NCBI RefSeq assembly: GCF_003063355.1
Contig: NZ_NESH01000002.1
Span: 62,001-126,000 of the forward strand
Reading direction: 5' to 3'
Source of the DNA: Limnohabitans sp. Bal53
GTDB taxonomy: Bacteria; Pseudomonadota; Gammaproteobacteria; Burkholderiales; Burkholderiaceae_C
Length of the DNA stretch: 64,000 bases
The notes under the pieces were generated by a model that saw nothing but the letters and a program-made list of their open reading frames with translations, made no database searches and had not been told where the DNA came from. This document shows, piece after piece, positions 34,849 through 44,092 of this stretch. Within the stretch, counting starts at the first letter, position 1. Each line of letters starts with the position of its first letter. The translations under genes were made by a program, and so were the position numbers.

Positions 34849-36543
34849 ATGACGCCCAATTCTGCCGATCGTTCTCCTTCTGATGCGCCTGCCCGCCGCC
34901 CTTGGCACCCCTTGAGTTTGTTGCTGGTGCTGGCCTTGTGGCTCAGCACGGCGGGCAACCTGCCCCTGTGGCGGGCACTGTGGACCTTGACGGACAACCA
35001 CCACCTGCGCAGTGGCTTGGGATTGCTCGGTTTTGGCTTGATCGTGATGGCGGCCACCACTGTGCTGCTGAGCCTGCTGGTCTGGCCTCGCTGGCGCAAA
35101 CCCGTGGGTGTGTCGCTCTTGCTGGTGGCGGTAGCCAACAGTTATTTCATGCACACCTATGGTGTGGTGATCGACCCCACCATGATGGCCAACACCGTGC
35201 AGACGGATGTGCGCGAAGTGCGCGATTTGTTGTCATGGTCTTTGTTGGTGGCGTTGGCGCTCGGCGTGGTGCTGCCGGGATGGTGGTGGTGGCGTCAGCT
35301 CGTGCAAGAACTGCCCACCCGGCGTTTGTTGGTGCGCCAGCTGGGCCTGGCGGGTTTGGCTCTGATGCTCATGCTGGTGGTGGTCTGGGCCTCTTTCCAG
35401 GACCTGGCCTCGACCATGCGCAACCACAAATCTCTGCGTTACATGCTCAACCCCTTCAATACCATTTATGCCAGCACACGATTGGTGGTGGGGCAGTCCA
35501 CGAAGGTCCGCATGCCCTTGCAGACCATCGGCGAAGATGCCTCTTTGGCGAAGGCCTCGGGGGTGTCGCAAAAGCCGCCGCTGATCGTGCTGGTGGTGGG
35601 CGAAACCGTGCGAGCTGCTAACTTTGGTTTGGCGGGTTACGAGCGCGACACCACACCACAGCTGCGTCAACTGCAAGGCAGTGGGGAGTTGGCCTACTTT
35701 TCCAATGTCACCTCCTGCGGCACCAACACCCAAGTCTCGGTGCCCTGCATGTTTTCGCATCTTGGGCGCGAGGCGAACGCCAAAAACGACATCCCTTATG
35801 AAAACCTGCTGGACGTGTTGCAGCGTGCTGGCATGCAGGTGCTGTGGCTGGACAATCAGTCTGGCTGCAAAGGCGTTTGTGACCGCATACCAAACGCCAA
35901 CACCCGTGAATTGAAAGACCCGGTTTTGTGCCCGGATGGCGAGTGTTTTGACGAAATCATGCTGCGTGTCTTGCCAGAGCGTCTGGCGCAACTCGAAAAA
36001 GCGGGTGCTTCGGGGCCTGGCTCAGCGGGCACCGTGGTTGTGTTGCACCAAATGGGCAACCACGGCCCGGCCTATTACAAGCGCACACCGCCCGACATGA
36101 AAGTCTTCCAGCCCGAATGCCGCACCAATGTTCTGCAGGACTGTCCATCGCAGGAAATCGTCAACGCCTACGACAACGCGGTGCGTTACACCGACCACCT
36201 GCTGTCGCAAACTGTGCGTTGGCTCAAAAGCCAGCCACGGCCAACGGCCATGCTGTACGTCTCAGATCATGGGGAATCGCTCGGCGAAAAAGGCCTGTAC
36301 TTGCACGGCATGCCTTTCATGATGGCCCCCAAAGAGCAAACCCATGTGCCCATGGCGCTGTGGCTGTCCAAACCCATGCAGTCGCAGCTGGGTTGGGACG
36401 GCGCTTGCTGGAAAAAACAGGCGGCCGAGGCGGTCTCGCACGACCACTACTTTCATTCGGTCTTGACACTTGCCCAGGTCAAAACCCGCATGCACAAACC
36501 CGAGCTGGATGTTTTCTCGGCTTGCACAAAACGCCCGGACTGA
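34849..36543 (+). CDS. eptA: Phosphoethanolamine--lipid A transferase EptA
   Basis: About 564 residues: five N-terminal transmembrane helices (up to ~residue 190) followed by a periplasmic sulfatase-fold domain. Active-site features: LVVGETVRAANFGLAGYERD (metal Glu), the nucleophile Thr in SCGTNTQVSVPCMFSH, HQMGNHGPAYYKR and the metal pair in VSDHGESLGEKGLYLHG. It transfers phosphoethanolamine from phosphatidylethanolamine to lipid A, lowering surface negative charge and sensitivity to cationic peptides, and releases diacylglycerol. The ATG at 34849 is used. It lies directly after the two-component system. Confidence 0.93.
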   Translation: MTPNSADRSPSDAPARRPWHPLSLLLVLALWLSTAGNLPLWRALWTLTDNHHLRSGLGLLGFGLIVMAATTVLLSLLVWPRWRKPVGVSLLLVAVANSYFMHTYGVVIDPTMMANTVQTDVREVRDLLSWSLLVALALGVVLPGWWWWRQLVQELPTRRLLVRQLGLAGLALMLMLVVVWASFQDLASTMRNHKSLRYMLNPFNTIYASTRLVVGQSTKVRMPLQTIGEDASLAKASGVSQKPPLIVLVVGETVRAANFGLAGYERDTTPQLRQLQGSGELAYFSNVTSCGTNTQVSVPCMFSHLGREANAKNDIPYENLLDVLQRAGMQVLWLDNQSGCKGVCDRIPNANTRELKDPVLCPDGECFDEIMLRVLPERLAQLEKAGASGPGSAGTVVVLHQMGNHGPAYYKRTPPDMKVFQPECRTNVLQDCPSQEIVNAYDNAVRYTDHLLSQTVRWLKSQPRPTAMLYVSDHGESLGEKGLYLHGMPFMMAPKEQTHVPMALWLSKPMQSQLGWDGACWKKQAAEAVSHDHYFHSVLTLAQVKTRMHKPELDVFSACTKRPD

Positions 36544-36553
36544 GATATCACAC

Positions 36554-36940
36554 TCAGGCTGACCACCAACGCCAAAGGGCCGACAGCCACACCCCGCCAC
36601 ACAGCAGCAAGCTGAGCAGCACGGCCGCACTGCCCGTGTCCTTGGCGAGCTTGGATTGCTCATGCCACTCGGGTCCCACGCGGTCAATTGCCGCTTCGAT
36701 GGCTGTGTTGAGTAACTCCACCACCAGCACGGCCACCACCACACCCACCAGCAGCACCACTTCGGTCCAGCTTTGGCCCAGCCACCAGGCGGCAGGCAAT
36801 ATCACGACCCCCAGCATCGCCTCTTGGCGAAAAGCGGGCTCGTGCCATCCGGCGCGTAAACCTTCAATGGAGTAAAAAAAGGCGTGCCAGACGCGGGCCA
36901 GTCCTCGGCGTTTGGGCGCTACGGTGTTGTTATCGTTCAT
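36554..36940 (-). CDS. dgkA: Diacylglycerol kinase DgkA
   Basis: A 128-residue integral membrane kinase with three transmembrane helices. Signatures are the N-terminal amphipathic RVWHAFFYSIEGLRAGW, HEPAFRQEAMLGV and the catalytic VVELLNTAIEAAIDRVG followed by AKDTGSAAVLLSLL. DgkA phosphorylates diacylglycerol to phosphatidate. Convergent with eptA (10 bases apart), whose reaction yields diacylglycerol, so the pair makes metabolic sense. ATG start at 36940; usual length. Confidence 0.94.
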   Translation of the reverse strand: MNDNNTVAPKRRGLARVWHAFFYSIEGLRAGWHEPAFRQEAMLGVVILPAAWWLGQSWTEVVLLVGVVVAVLVVELLNTAIEAAIDRVGPEWHEQSKLAKDTGSAAVLLSLLLCGGVWLSALWRWWSA

Positions 36941-37030
36941 GTGCGGGGCAAAATGGTTTTGAGCCGAAAGCTTAAGGTGCCGATGTTAACGGGACCTTAT
37001 CGCTTTGGCCATGCGCCGCCCTGGGGCTGT

Positions 37031-37059
37031 GCCCGGCATGGTGAACGCCATGCTCGGGC
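37031..37059. repeat. Stem-loop between dgkA and the hydrolase gene
   Basis: An inverted repeat (GCCCGGCATGG and CCATGCTCGGGC, one bulge) lies in the gap upstream of dgkA and downstream of the convergent-side hydrolase gene. There is no T-run. Confidence 0.5.
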
Positions 37060-37079
37060 TGGAGGTCACTCCGCCAGAA

Positions 37080-38420
37080 TTAACGCGGATAAATGCGTGA
37101 CGCGATGGGTTTGACTGCGTAATTAGGAAGGAAGCGGCAATCTTTGGCTTGCGTCGGATTGAGTTGCTTGCAACGCTGGTCGATGCCCTCAGCCGTTGGT
37201 TTTTGACCTTTCACGACCCAGTCGAGGAGCGCATTGAACAGGGGTGGGTAATGTGCATCGCCCCAATAGCTGTGCTCGCTGGAGTCCACATAGGTCTGAA
37301 CAAGTCGGTCAGCTGTGCCTGCGGCCACCATTTTCTGGCGCAAAGCAGCCTGACCCTCCACAAACACGGTCGAGTCGTTGATGGCGTGGCTGCTGATGAC
37401 GGGCACAGAGAATCGACCATGGTGGTCCACATCCGCAAAAAACATCGCGGAGGCTTTGGGGTCAGGCTGGAACCGAGGAATACGTGCATTCAATTGGGCA
37501 TCGTCAGACGAGCCGGCGTATTGCACCTTGGCGTTGCCCAAAGTAGCAGCCCCGTCGTTTTTACTGACAACGTCCCGCAGCGCAAACGTGCCCCAATTCA
37601 AATGACTGAGCACAGAGCGTTCAGGCATTTTGAGAACGTCCACAATTGTTTTGAGTTTTTGCGCTTGTTGGGGTGTTCTTTGGGCCGCAGGGGTGGCTGT
37701 GCCAAGGCATTCATTGACGCGTTTGGCCAATTCCGCAGGCGTGAGCTTGCTGTCTATGGGTAAACCGATCGACAGAAGATAGGCCGGCTCTGTGGGGAGC
37801 GGATGGTTGTTGCACAAGTGTTGGTAAAGAGCCCGGATATCCAGTCGGAAGTCGTAGGTGGTGGGGCCTGCGACCACACCGCTGGTCAACAAAATGCCAT
37901 CCCAAGACTTCGGAAACATCTCGCCAACGCGAGCGGCCACCATGGCCCCCCAGGATTGCCCGTGCAGCAGCGTTGTGCGCGGCTTGGCCACATGGTCCAC
38001 AAAAATGCGGCGCACGCGTTCGGTGTCTTCTGCCGCCGTGGTCACGGCAAAGCCACCTTGTCTAAAAACGGATCCCGCCCATGCATGACCTTCTTTGACC
38101 GTGATGGCCCAGCGCTTGATGTCCTCGTCGTTGCGTGACGTTTTGGGTGGGCCATAGCTGGGCCCACCATGCGCGTGGACGACCAAAACCCCACTCCATT
38201 TGGCGGGCATGACAATGAGGTAATGCGCCGAAGCAGAGTCTTGCCCGCGAAGACATGTTGCACCTGCAGGCACACCTTCAGGACAAACCTTGGAAACGGG
38301 CGCCACTTCAGGGATGACTTGGGATGGGCTGACACATGCGGCCAAACTCACGCCCATGAAGGCGGTTGCGACGACACGTGCACAAGTGGAGAAATGGTAA
38401 GTCACGGTGAGTGCTTTCAT
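37080..38420 (-). CDS. Putative lipoprotein alpha/beta hydrolase
   Basis: A 446-residue secreted hydrolase. The N-terminus has a hydrophobic segment ending in a lipobox (GVSLAAC, Cys at about residue 29), so it is likely a lipoprotein. The alpha/beta hydrolase core is visible as VLVVHAHGGPSYG (oxyanion region), the nucleophile elbow LLHGQSWGAMVA (G-x-S-x-G) and a C-terminal His in SSEHSYWGDAHYPPLF. No closer family is recognised and the substrate is unknown. It is flanked by dgkA and the orphan tadC, without an evident operon. ATG at 38420. Confidence 0.75.
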   Translation of the reverse strand: MKALTVTYHFSTCARVVATAFMGVSLAACVSPSQVIPEVAPVSKVCPEGVPAGATCLRGQDSASAHYLIVMPAKWSGVLVVHAHGGPSYGPPKTSRNDEDIKRWAITVKEGHAWAGSVFRQGGFAVTTAAEDTERVRRIFVDHVAKPRTTLLHGQSWGAMVAARVGEMFPKSWDGILLTSGVVAGPTTYDFRLDIRALYQHLCNNHPLPTEPAYLLSIGLPIDSKLTPAELAKRVNECLGTATPAAQRTPQQAQKLKTIVDVLKMPERSVLSHLNWGTFALRDVVSKNDGAATLGNAKVQYAGSSDDAQLNARIPRFQPDPKASAMFFADVDHHGRFSVPVISSHAINDSTVFVEGQAALRQKMVAAGTADRLVQTYVDSSEHSYWGDAHYPPLFNALLDWVVKGQKPTAEGIDQRCKQLNPTQAKDCRFLPNYAVKPIASRIYPR

Positions 38421-38578
38421 CGAGGGATGGGTTTAAGGGTGGACGGATTTGGGCGTCAAAGTGGCGAGGACCCGTGTTGGTGCATCCTGCCTTCAAGCCC
38501 CATGGTATTCGGGTTTCGTGGTGTGAAGTGGTGGCGCAACCGGGGGTCTTCTCTTATTCACGCGCCAAGTTCAGCCCT

Positions 38579-39547
38579 TCACCCCATCTTTACAAACTGC
38601 CGCGCCAGCGTCACCACCACCGGGCCCAGCAACACGGTGAGCAGGGAAGGGAAAACACAGAAGATCAGGGGGATGAGGAGTTTGACGGGGAGTTTGGCGG
38701 CGGCCTCTTCGGCGCGCAGGCGGCGTTGGATGCGCATGGCGTCGGCGTAGACGGCCAGTGATTCGGACACGCTGGTGCCAAAGCGGTCAGCCTGGATGAG
38801 CATCGAGACCAGGGCGTCGATGTCTTTGAGGTCCACGCGTTGCGACAGGTTGCGCAGCGCTTCAGCCCGCGATGAGCCGGATCGCAGGGCCAGCCCGGTG
38901 AGGGCAAATTCTTCATTGAGGACGGGGCGGGCGTAGCGCATTTCGCGGCCCACGCGTTCGATCGCCGCGTCCAGCCCGAGGCCGGCTTGCACGCACAGGC
39001 GCAGCAAATCCAATGCGTCCGGAAACGCGTGCAGTAGCGCCAGTTGCCGGCGCTGTATGCGCAGCCGCAGCAGCGCGTCTGGCAGGTAATAACCCAGCCC
39101 TGCAGCCACCACCACAAGGGCCATGCGCAGCATGGTGTTGGCCGGCCAGCCTTGGGCATTGAGCACGCTAAAGGCCAGGGCGGGCAGCAGCAGGGTGAGC
39201 AAAGTTTTGCTGATGAAGTAAATCTGCAGCGCCACGGGCGAGCGCCAGCCCGCGTGTCCAAAGCGCAGGCGTACAGCAGATGGCGTGTCGCCTTCGCCGC
39301 CCGACAGGCCCGATGTCCAGGGGCCCAGCCACAGCAGGCCTGACAACAGTTGGGCTTGGGTCCGATGCCAAGCGCTGCCCGGTGCGGTTTGGCCGTTGAT
39401 TGGGGTAGGGTTTGCGGCGTTTTGGTCGCGCAGGCGGGCCAGGCGCTCGCGCCCGGGATCGGGCAGCCAGCGGTTGAGCAGGGCCAGGCTCAGCATCACG
39501 ACCAAGGCGAACACGAGCGCCGCAAAAATCAAGGTGGAAGAGGTCAT
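38579..39547 (-). CDS. tadC: Type II secretion system F-domain protein, TadC-like (orphan)
   Basis: A 322-residue inner-membrane protein of the Flp/Tad pilus assembly kind. It has an N-terminal helix (MTSSTLIFAALVFALVVMLS), two central helices, the cytosolic T2SSF domain (LHAFPDALDLLRLCVQAGLG, then IDALVSMLIQADRFGTSVSESL) and a C-terminal helix (LIPLIFCVFPSLLTVLLGPVVV). TadC normally lies in a tadABCDEG operon; here no other tad gene is near. The ATG at 39547 coincides, within two bases, with the point where an opposite-strand P-type ATPase remnant begins, so the upstream part of the tad operon has been replaced at this junction. A longer frame continuing upstream is the antisense of the ATPase. 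Confidence 0.82.
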   Translation of the reverse strand: MTSSTLIFAALVFALVVMLSLALLNRWLPDPGRERLARLRDQNAANPTPINGQTAPGSAWHRTQAQLLSGLLWLGPWTSGLSGGEGDTPSAVRLRFGHAGWRSPVALQIYFISKTLLTLLLPALAFSVLNAQGWPANTMLRMALVVVAAGLGYYLPDALLRLRIQRRQLALLHAFPDALDLLRLCVQAGLGLDAAIERVGREMRYARPVLNEEFALTGLALRSGSSRAEALRNLSQRVDLKDIDALVSMLIQADRFGTSVSESLAVYADAMRIQRRLRAEEAAAKLPVKLLIPLIFCVFPSLLTVLLGPVVVTLARQFVKMG

Positions 39548-40250
39548 GGTGCTCACCGACGACAACTTCGCCACCATCGCCCGCGCTGTGCGCGAGGGCA
39601 GGGTGGTGTTTGACAACATCAAGAAGACCTTGCTCTTCACCTTGCCCACCAATGTCGGCGAGGCGGGTGTGATCGTGTTGGCGATTTTTTGGGGCGTGGC
39701 CCTGCCGGTCACGGCGGGGCAAATTTTGTGGGTCAACCTGATCACGTCGGTGACTTTGTCGCTGGCTTTTGCGTTTGAGCCCGCAGAGGACGGCGTGATG
39801 CGCCACGGCCCACGCCCACCGACCGAGCCCTTGCTGACCCGACCTTTGGTGCTGCGCATGGTGTTTGTCAGCTTGCTCATGGTGGCGGTCACGTTCTCGG
39901 TATTCGAGTGGGAGCTTTCGCGCGGCAGCAGCCTGGAGCTGGCCCGCACCGCTGCGGTGAACGCGTTGGTGGTCAGCGAGCTGTTTTACCTGTTTCATGC
40001 CCGCCACTTCACCCGCTCGGCCTTTCGGCTGGAGACCGTGACAGGCAACCCGGTGGCCATTGGCGTGAGTCTGCTGATGGTGGCGCTGCAGCTGCTGTTC
40101 ACCTACGCGCCCTTCATGCAAGCGGTGTTCCAGACCCGCGCTCTGGACCTGCTCAGCTGGTCCGTCATCGGCACGCTGGCAGGTGCCTTGTTCTTGTTGA
40201 TCGAACTCGAAAAAGCGCTGTGGCGCATGTCGGGGGTGAGGCGCATGTGA
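39546..40250 (+). pseudogene. C-terminal remnant of a P-type cation-transporting ATPase
   Basis: About 234 residues matching only the end of a PIIA-type (Ca2+/Mg2+-like) ATPase. It starts at MVLTDDNFATIARAVREGR, normally preceded by the hinge and P-domain, then helices M5-M10 (LLFTLPTNVGEAGVIVLAI, GQILWVNLITSVTLSLAF, NALVVSELFYLFHARHF). The actuator, nucleotide-binding and DKTGT phosphorylation parts are missing. It therefore cannot pump, and it begins head-to-head with tadC. Either a genomic deletion/recombination or an assembly join explains this. Confidence 0.85.
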
Positions 40251-40298
40251 GGCGCATGCTGGGCGTCCGTCCCGAGTCTTGCCCAAAGCCCTGGTTTT

Positions 40299-40320
40299 GT
40301 AGGAGCCCACCCCGTGGGCG
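40299..40320. repeat. Degenerate GTAGGAGCCCACC repeat copy
   Basis: GTAGGAGCCCACCCCGTGGG is a partial copy of the element at 29954, here in the gap between the ATPase remnant and the aldo/keto reductase gene. The stem is shortened. Confidence 0.6.
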
Positions 40321-40376
40321 ATGAGCGTGTTCCACGCTCGCAAGGTTTGAGCGCAGCCCAACGCTAAGATAGCGCC

Positions 40377-41381
40377 ATGAAAAACCGCCAAATCGCCTCC
40401 TTTTCCGTCAGCGCCATCGGCCTGGGCTGCATGAACCTCAGCCACGCTTATGGCGCACCTGTTTCGGCCCAACAGGGCGAGCGTGTGCTGCTCACCGCTC
40501 TCGACCAAGGCGTGACGTTTTTTGACACCGCCGCGCTGTACGGCTTTGGAGCCAACGAGACCCTGGTGGGCCAGGTGATGAAGCCACACCGCAACCGCTT
40601 CACGCTGGCCAGCAAATGCGGCATGCAGGGCGTAGAACAAAGCGATGGCAGCAAGGTGAGGGTGATCGATGGTCGGCCCGAGGCCATCAAAAAGACCTGC
40701 GAAGACGCGCTGCGCCGCTTGCAGACCGATGTGATTGACTTGTATTACCTGCATCGCTGGGACAAGAAAGTACCCATCGAAGACAGCGTGGGCGCTTTGA
40801 GCGACTTGGTGCGACAGGGCAAGATCCAGACGATTGGATTGTCGGAGGTGTCGGCTGGCACGCTGCGCAAAGCGCACGCGGTGCACCCGATTGCAGCGCT
40901 TCAGACCGAGTATTCGCTGTGGACACGCAACCCCGAGATCGCGGTGCTGCAGGCCTGCCGCGAACTGGGTGTGGCCTTTGTGGCTTTCAGCCCGGTGGCG
41001 CGAGGCTTTTTGTGCGGCTCAGCTTTGGATGTGAGCGCTTTTGACGCCAAGGACATTCGCCGCAGCATGCCGCGCTTTACCCCAGACAACTACGCCGCCA
41101 ACCTGAAGCTCTTGCCCGCCTACCACGCGCTCGCGCAAGAGGCCGGCTGCAGCCCCTCCCAGCTGGCCCTGGCTTGGCTGCTGCACCAGGGCGAAGACAT
41201 CATCCCCATTCCCGGCACCACCTCGGTGGACCATCTGCTGGACGATTTGGCCTCGGTGGATGTGAAGCTGGATGCGGGTTTGATGGCGCGTTTGGATGCG
41301 TTGATCAACCAGCGGACGGTAGCCGGTGACCGCTACAACGCGCAGGCCAACAGTGAGGTGGATACCGAGGTGTTTGGCTGA
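40377..41381 (+). CDS. Aldo/keto reductase
   Basis: A 334-residue NADPH-dependent oxidoreductase with the (beta/alpha)8 barrel of the AKR family (AKR13-like). Catalytic residues can be read as Asp in GVTFFDTAALYGFG, the following Tyr (ALYG), Lys in LASKCGM and His in YYLHRWDK. The coenzyme pocket is near IPIPGTTSVDHLLDDLASV. It reduces aldehydes or ketones; the natural substrate is unknown. It stands alone, with an ATG at 40377. Confidence 0.9.
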   Translation: MKNRQIASFSVSAIGLGCMNLSHAYGAPVSAQQGERVLLTALDQGVTFFDTAALYGFGANETLVGQVMKPHRNRFTLASKCGMQGVEQSDGSKVRVIDGRPEAIKKTCEDALRRLQTDVIDLYYLHRWDKKVPIEDSVGALSDLVRQGKIQTIGLSEVSAGTLRKAHAVHPIAALQTEYSLWTRNPEIAVLQACRELGVAFVAFSPVARGFLCGSALDVSAFDAKDIRRSMPRFTPDNYAANLKLLPAYHALAQEAGCSPSQLALAWLLHQGEDIIPIPGTTSVDHLLDDLASVDVKLDAGLMARLDALINQRTVAGDRYNAQANSEVDTEVFG

Positions 41382-41706
41382 GTGATCTGTCGTCCTTGGC
41401 TTGAGCCGAGGAACCATTTGAGTTGTCATCCTCGGGCTTGCCCCGAGGAGTCATGACTCGATCACTGACCAAGCAAGTGGTTGGTTTTGGTTATGGGGGG
41501 GCTGGTTAAGGCTGGAAGCGGACCAAGTTGCAAAGCCATCATTGTCAGGAGTCGACCCATACAGGTCATTTCCAAGCGAGCGAAGCAGTCATTGTGGAGC
41601 CTGGCTTTCCGGCAAAGTATCTGTCAGCCAAAAGCAAAAACCGTTCAACTACTGTTCCCAGTTTGTTGTCTCGTCAAAATTTCCAACGGGCTTTAGACGA
41701 ATATTC
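41382..41706. other. Gene-free stretch with a small hairpin
   Basis: A 325-base gap between the aldo/keto reductase and the LysR gene. No frame in it has family-like sequence. It contains a short perfect hairpin at 41430-41448 (CCTCGGG and CCCGAGG) and a related GTCCTTGGCTTGAGCCGAGG copy just before it. Nothing else is recognised. Confidence 0.6.
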
Positions 41707-42615
41707 TTATTGAGATGCCATGTGCATGGCAAAGGCCCGTACCTTCGCGGATTGGCGTCTTTGCGGTGGGCTGACCAAGTGAATCGGCAAAGAGGGAGCC
41801 GGCCAGTTGGGCAGCAGCACCTGCAACTCCCCACTGGCCACCTCGTCCTCGAACAGCCAAGTGGGCGAATAGCCAATGCCCATGCCTGACAGCACGGAGG
41901 CTCGTATCACTTCGCTGCTATTGGTTTGCAGGTTACCTTGTGCACGGATGGTGACCTGGGTGCCTTCTTCTGCGAGTGCACCTGGGCCTGCCGTGAACGT
42001 CCAGACGTTCTGTGTAGCAAGCTCCGAATAGACAATGCAGTTGTGCTGTAAAAGGTCTTGCGGTACCTGTGGCACCTTCAGGCCATCCGGTAACGAATCC
42101 AAATATTGGCGACTCGCAATCAACATGCGCTGTGTGGTTCCAATCCGATTGGCCACCAAAGAGCTGTCGGCCAGTTCGCCAATTCGAACAGCCACATCGA
42201 TGCCTTCTTCCACCAAATCAATGAATCCATCGCTCAACCTCAGGTCGATTTTGACTTTGGGGTGAGCAGCCAGAAAACGCTTCACCAACGGCAAGAGTTT
42301 GAGTCGTCCGTAGCCCACCGAAGCGGCCACCCGCAGCCAGCCACTCAATTCTTGTTCGCTTTGAAATACTGCTGATTCGGCTTCTGCAATTTCTGCGACC
42401 AAACGCCTCGCCTGAAAAAAGTAGCGTTCGCCTGCCTCGGTCAAAGCCAATGACCGTGTGGTGCGACTCAGCAACTGAGCCCCCAGCTCGCGCTCAAGCG
42501 TGGCCACTTGTTTGCTCACACGGCTCTGCGTGGTTTGGGTCTCCCGCGCCACTGCAGAAAAACTGCCCGCTTCCACCACCCGAACAAACGCCTGCATTGC
42601 GCTCAATCGATCCAT
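41707..42615 (-). CDS. LysR-type transcriptional regulator
   Basis: A 302-residue LTTR of the CrgA/DsdC-like single-subunit style: MDRLSAMQAFVRVVEAGSFS at the N-terminus, the HTH TQTTQSRVSKQVATLERELG, then a two-lobe effector domain with LDSLPDGLKVPQVPQD and GMGIGYSPTWLFEDEVASG. It is divergent from the DMT transporter gene (84 bases apart) and probably controls it. The ATG at 42615 gives the standard N-terminus. Confidence 0.9.
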   Translation of the reverse strand: MDRLSAMQAFVRVVEAGSFSAVARETQTTQSRVSKQVATLERELGAQLLSRTTRSLALTEAGERYFFQARRLVAEIAEAESAVFQSEQELSGWLRVAASVGYGRLKLLPLVKRFLAAHPKVKIDLRLSDGFIDLVEEGIDVAVRIGELADSSLVANRIGTTQRMLIASRQYLDSLPDGLKVPQVPQDLLQHNCIVYSELATQNVWTFTAGPGALAEEGTQVTIRAQGNLQTNSSEVIRASVLSGMGIGYSPTWLFEDEVASGELQVLLPNWPAPSLPIHLVSPPQRRQSAKVRAFAMHMASQ

Positions 42616-42699
42616 TAAACGCCCTTATTCATGCTCATTTGGAATGAATGTTAGTCCGATATCACGCCTAGTGCAATCGATCAAAAGCATCAACACTGC

Positions 42700-43677
42700 A
42701 TGCATTCCACTGATAACCAGACGCATGAGACCTTTGCCATGACCACAAGCCCGATGCAGACAAAACATCACGAGCGCCACCAATTCGCCAAAGGTATCGC
42801 GGTGGGGCTGATCGCCGCCAGCATTGGTGCGCTTTACACCGTGTTTGCCCGTTGGGGCATGGCACAAGGTCTGTCTTCACCTGATCTCACGGTGCTGCGG
42901 TTTGGCGTAGCGGGTTTCCTCATGCTGCCAGTCATCGTCGTCGCCTGCCGACGTGATGTGGCCCAGTTCACGACCCGTTGGCGGGTATGGTTGCTGGTGG
43001 CGCTGTTGGCGGGCACGCCATTTGGGTTACTGATGTTCGGTGCTTTGCAGTTCGCGCCCCCCAGTCATGCCGCCGTGTTCCCGTTCACCGCCATGAGCGT
43101 GATGGGGATGGTCTTAGGCGCGGTGGTGCTGGGTGACCGCATGACCCTGCGCCGAGTCGCGGGCATTGCTGTCGTGCTGGCAGGCTTGGTCCTCGTGTCT
43201 GGGGTTGAGGCTTCGAGCCTCACACTGCGGGCATCGATCGGCGACGCCATGTTCCTTGCGGCCGGGACCTTATGGGCAGGCTTTGGCATCGTGCTGCGCA
43301 AGCACCGACTCGACCCCTTAATCGCCACCGCGGTGATCTCGATCAGCGCATTGTTCACTTATGTGCCTGCTTATTTTTGGTTCACCGGGGGACAGGGTCT
43401 GGTTTTGGTTGCTCCCTTTGTTTTTTGGACAGAGGTGCTGGTACAAGGCGTGATTGCAGGAGCAGGCACGCTTTACACCTATTCCAAAATGGTGTCCTTA
43501 CTCGGCCCTTCCCGCGCAGCTGTGTTTCCTGCTTTGGCGCCTGGCTTGGCCGCATTGATGGCTTGGCCAGTCCTTGGACATGTGCCCGCCCCCATGGAAA
43601 CCATGGGGCTGGTATTGGTCATGACAGGGCTGATCGTTGCTGTGACAACATCCTTAGGTTCAGCTCAAAAGTCTTGA
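42700..43677 (+). CDS. DMT superfamily transporter (EamA domains)
   Basis: A 325-residue membrane protein with ten helices in two EamA repeats (LIAASIGALYTVFARWGMA opening the first; MFLAAGTLWAGFGIVLRK opening the second). Members export metabolites or amino acids. The first ATG is 42700; MTTSPMQTKHHERHQ at 42739 is an alternative start. It is divergent from the LysR gene, a standard regulator/exporter arrangement. The substrate is unknown. Confidence 0.87.
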   Translation: MHSTDNQTHETFAMTTSPMQTKHHERHQFAKGIAVGLIAASIGALYTVFARWGMAQGLSSPDLTVLRFGVAGFLMLPVIVVACRRDVAQFTTRWRVWLLVALLAGTPFGLLMFGALQFAPPSHAAVFPFTAMSVMGMVLGAVVLGDRMTLRRVAGIAVVLAGLVLVSGVEASSLTLRASIGDAMFLAAGTLWAGFGIVLRKHRLDPLIATAVISISALFTYVPAYFWFTGGQGLVLVAPFVFWTEVLVQGVIAGAGTLYTYSKMVSLLGPSRAAVFPALAPGLAALMAWPVLGHVPAPMETMGLVLVMTGLIVAVTTSLGSAQKS

Positions 43678-44092
43678 ATGCCAAATTAAAGGCAATGACC
43701 GCTTTACGCCGTTATCAGCAGGCCAGTGGACTTTTCCGACGTCCGCAACCGCTGCAGTCCAGACCTTCGCCCTTGTAAGTCGCCTAAAGGCGGCGGACAT
43801 CCCTGGGCTGGGGCATTTTTTGGCACCTGCCATTTGCGGACGTTCATGAAATATTTCTGAACCAGTCCATCGATTGTCGGTACCGAGAGCGAGGTGCCAT
43901 AGAAGGTTTGGATGGCTGCCTTCGCGGTCGTCCGTGACTTCGGTGAGCTGTGTGCACCATCGCACCGACACGCAGCCACTGTCACAGGCAATATGTCTTT
44001 GTGGATCGCTTGACGTTAACGGGTCAGTCCGTTGGCGGGTCATTGCACTTTGGCACCCTGACGACAAACCCCTCCAGACAAGGAACCCCCAA
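43678..44092. other. Gene-free stretch of 415 bases
   Basis: No convincing gene, RNA or repeat was recognised between the DMT transporter and the HiPIP gene. Frames open on both strands, but their translations are low in family-like sequence and rich in frame-shadow features. Lower GC than the neighbours in its first part suggests decayed or noncoding DNA. Confidence 0.5.

Noticed and set aside
39168-40886. A 572-codon frame on the - strand spanning tadC and the aldo/keto reductase
   Set aside because: It crosses three genes with recognisable products on other frames and has no motif of its own.
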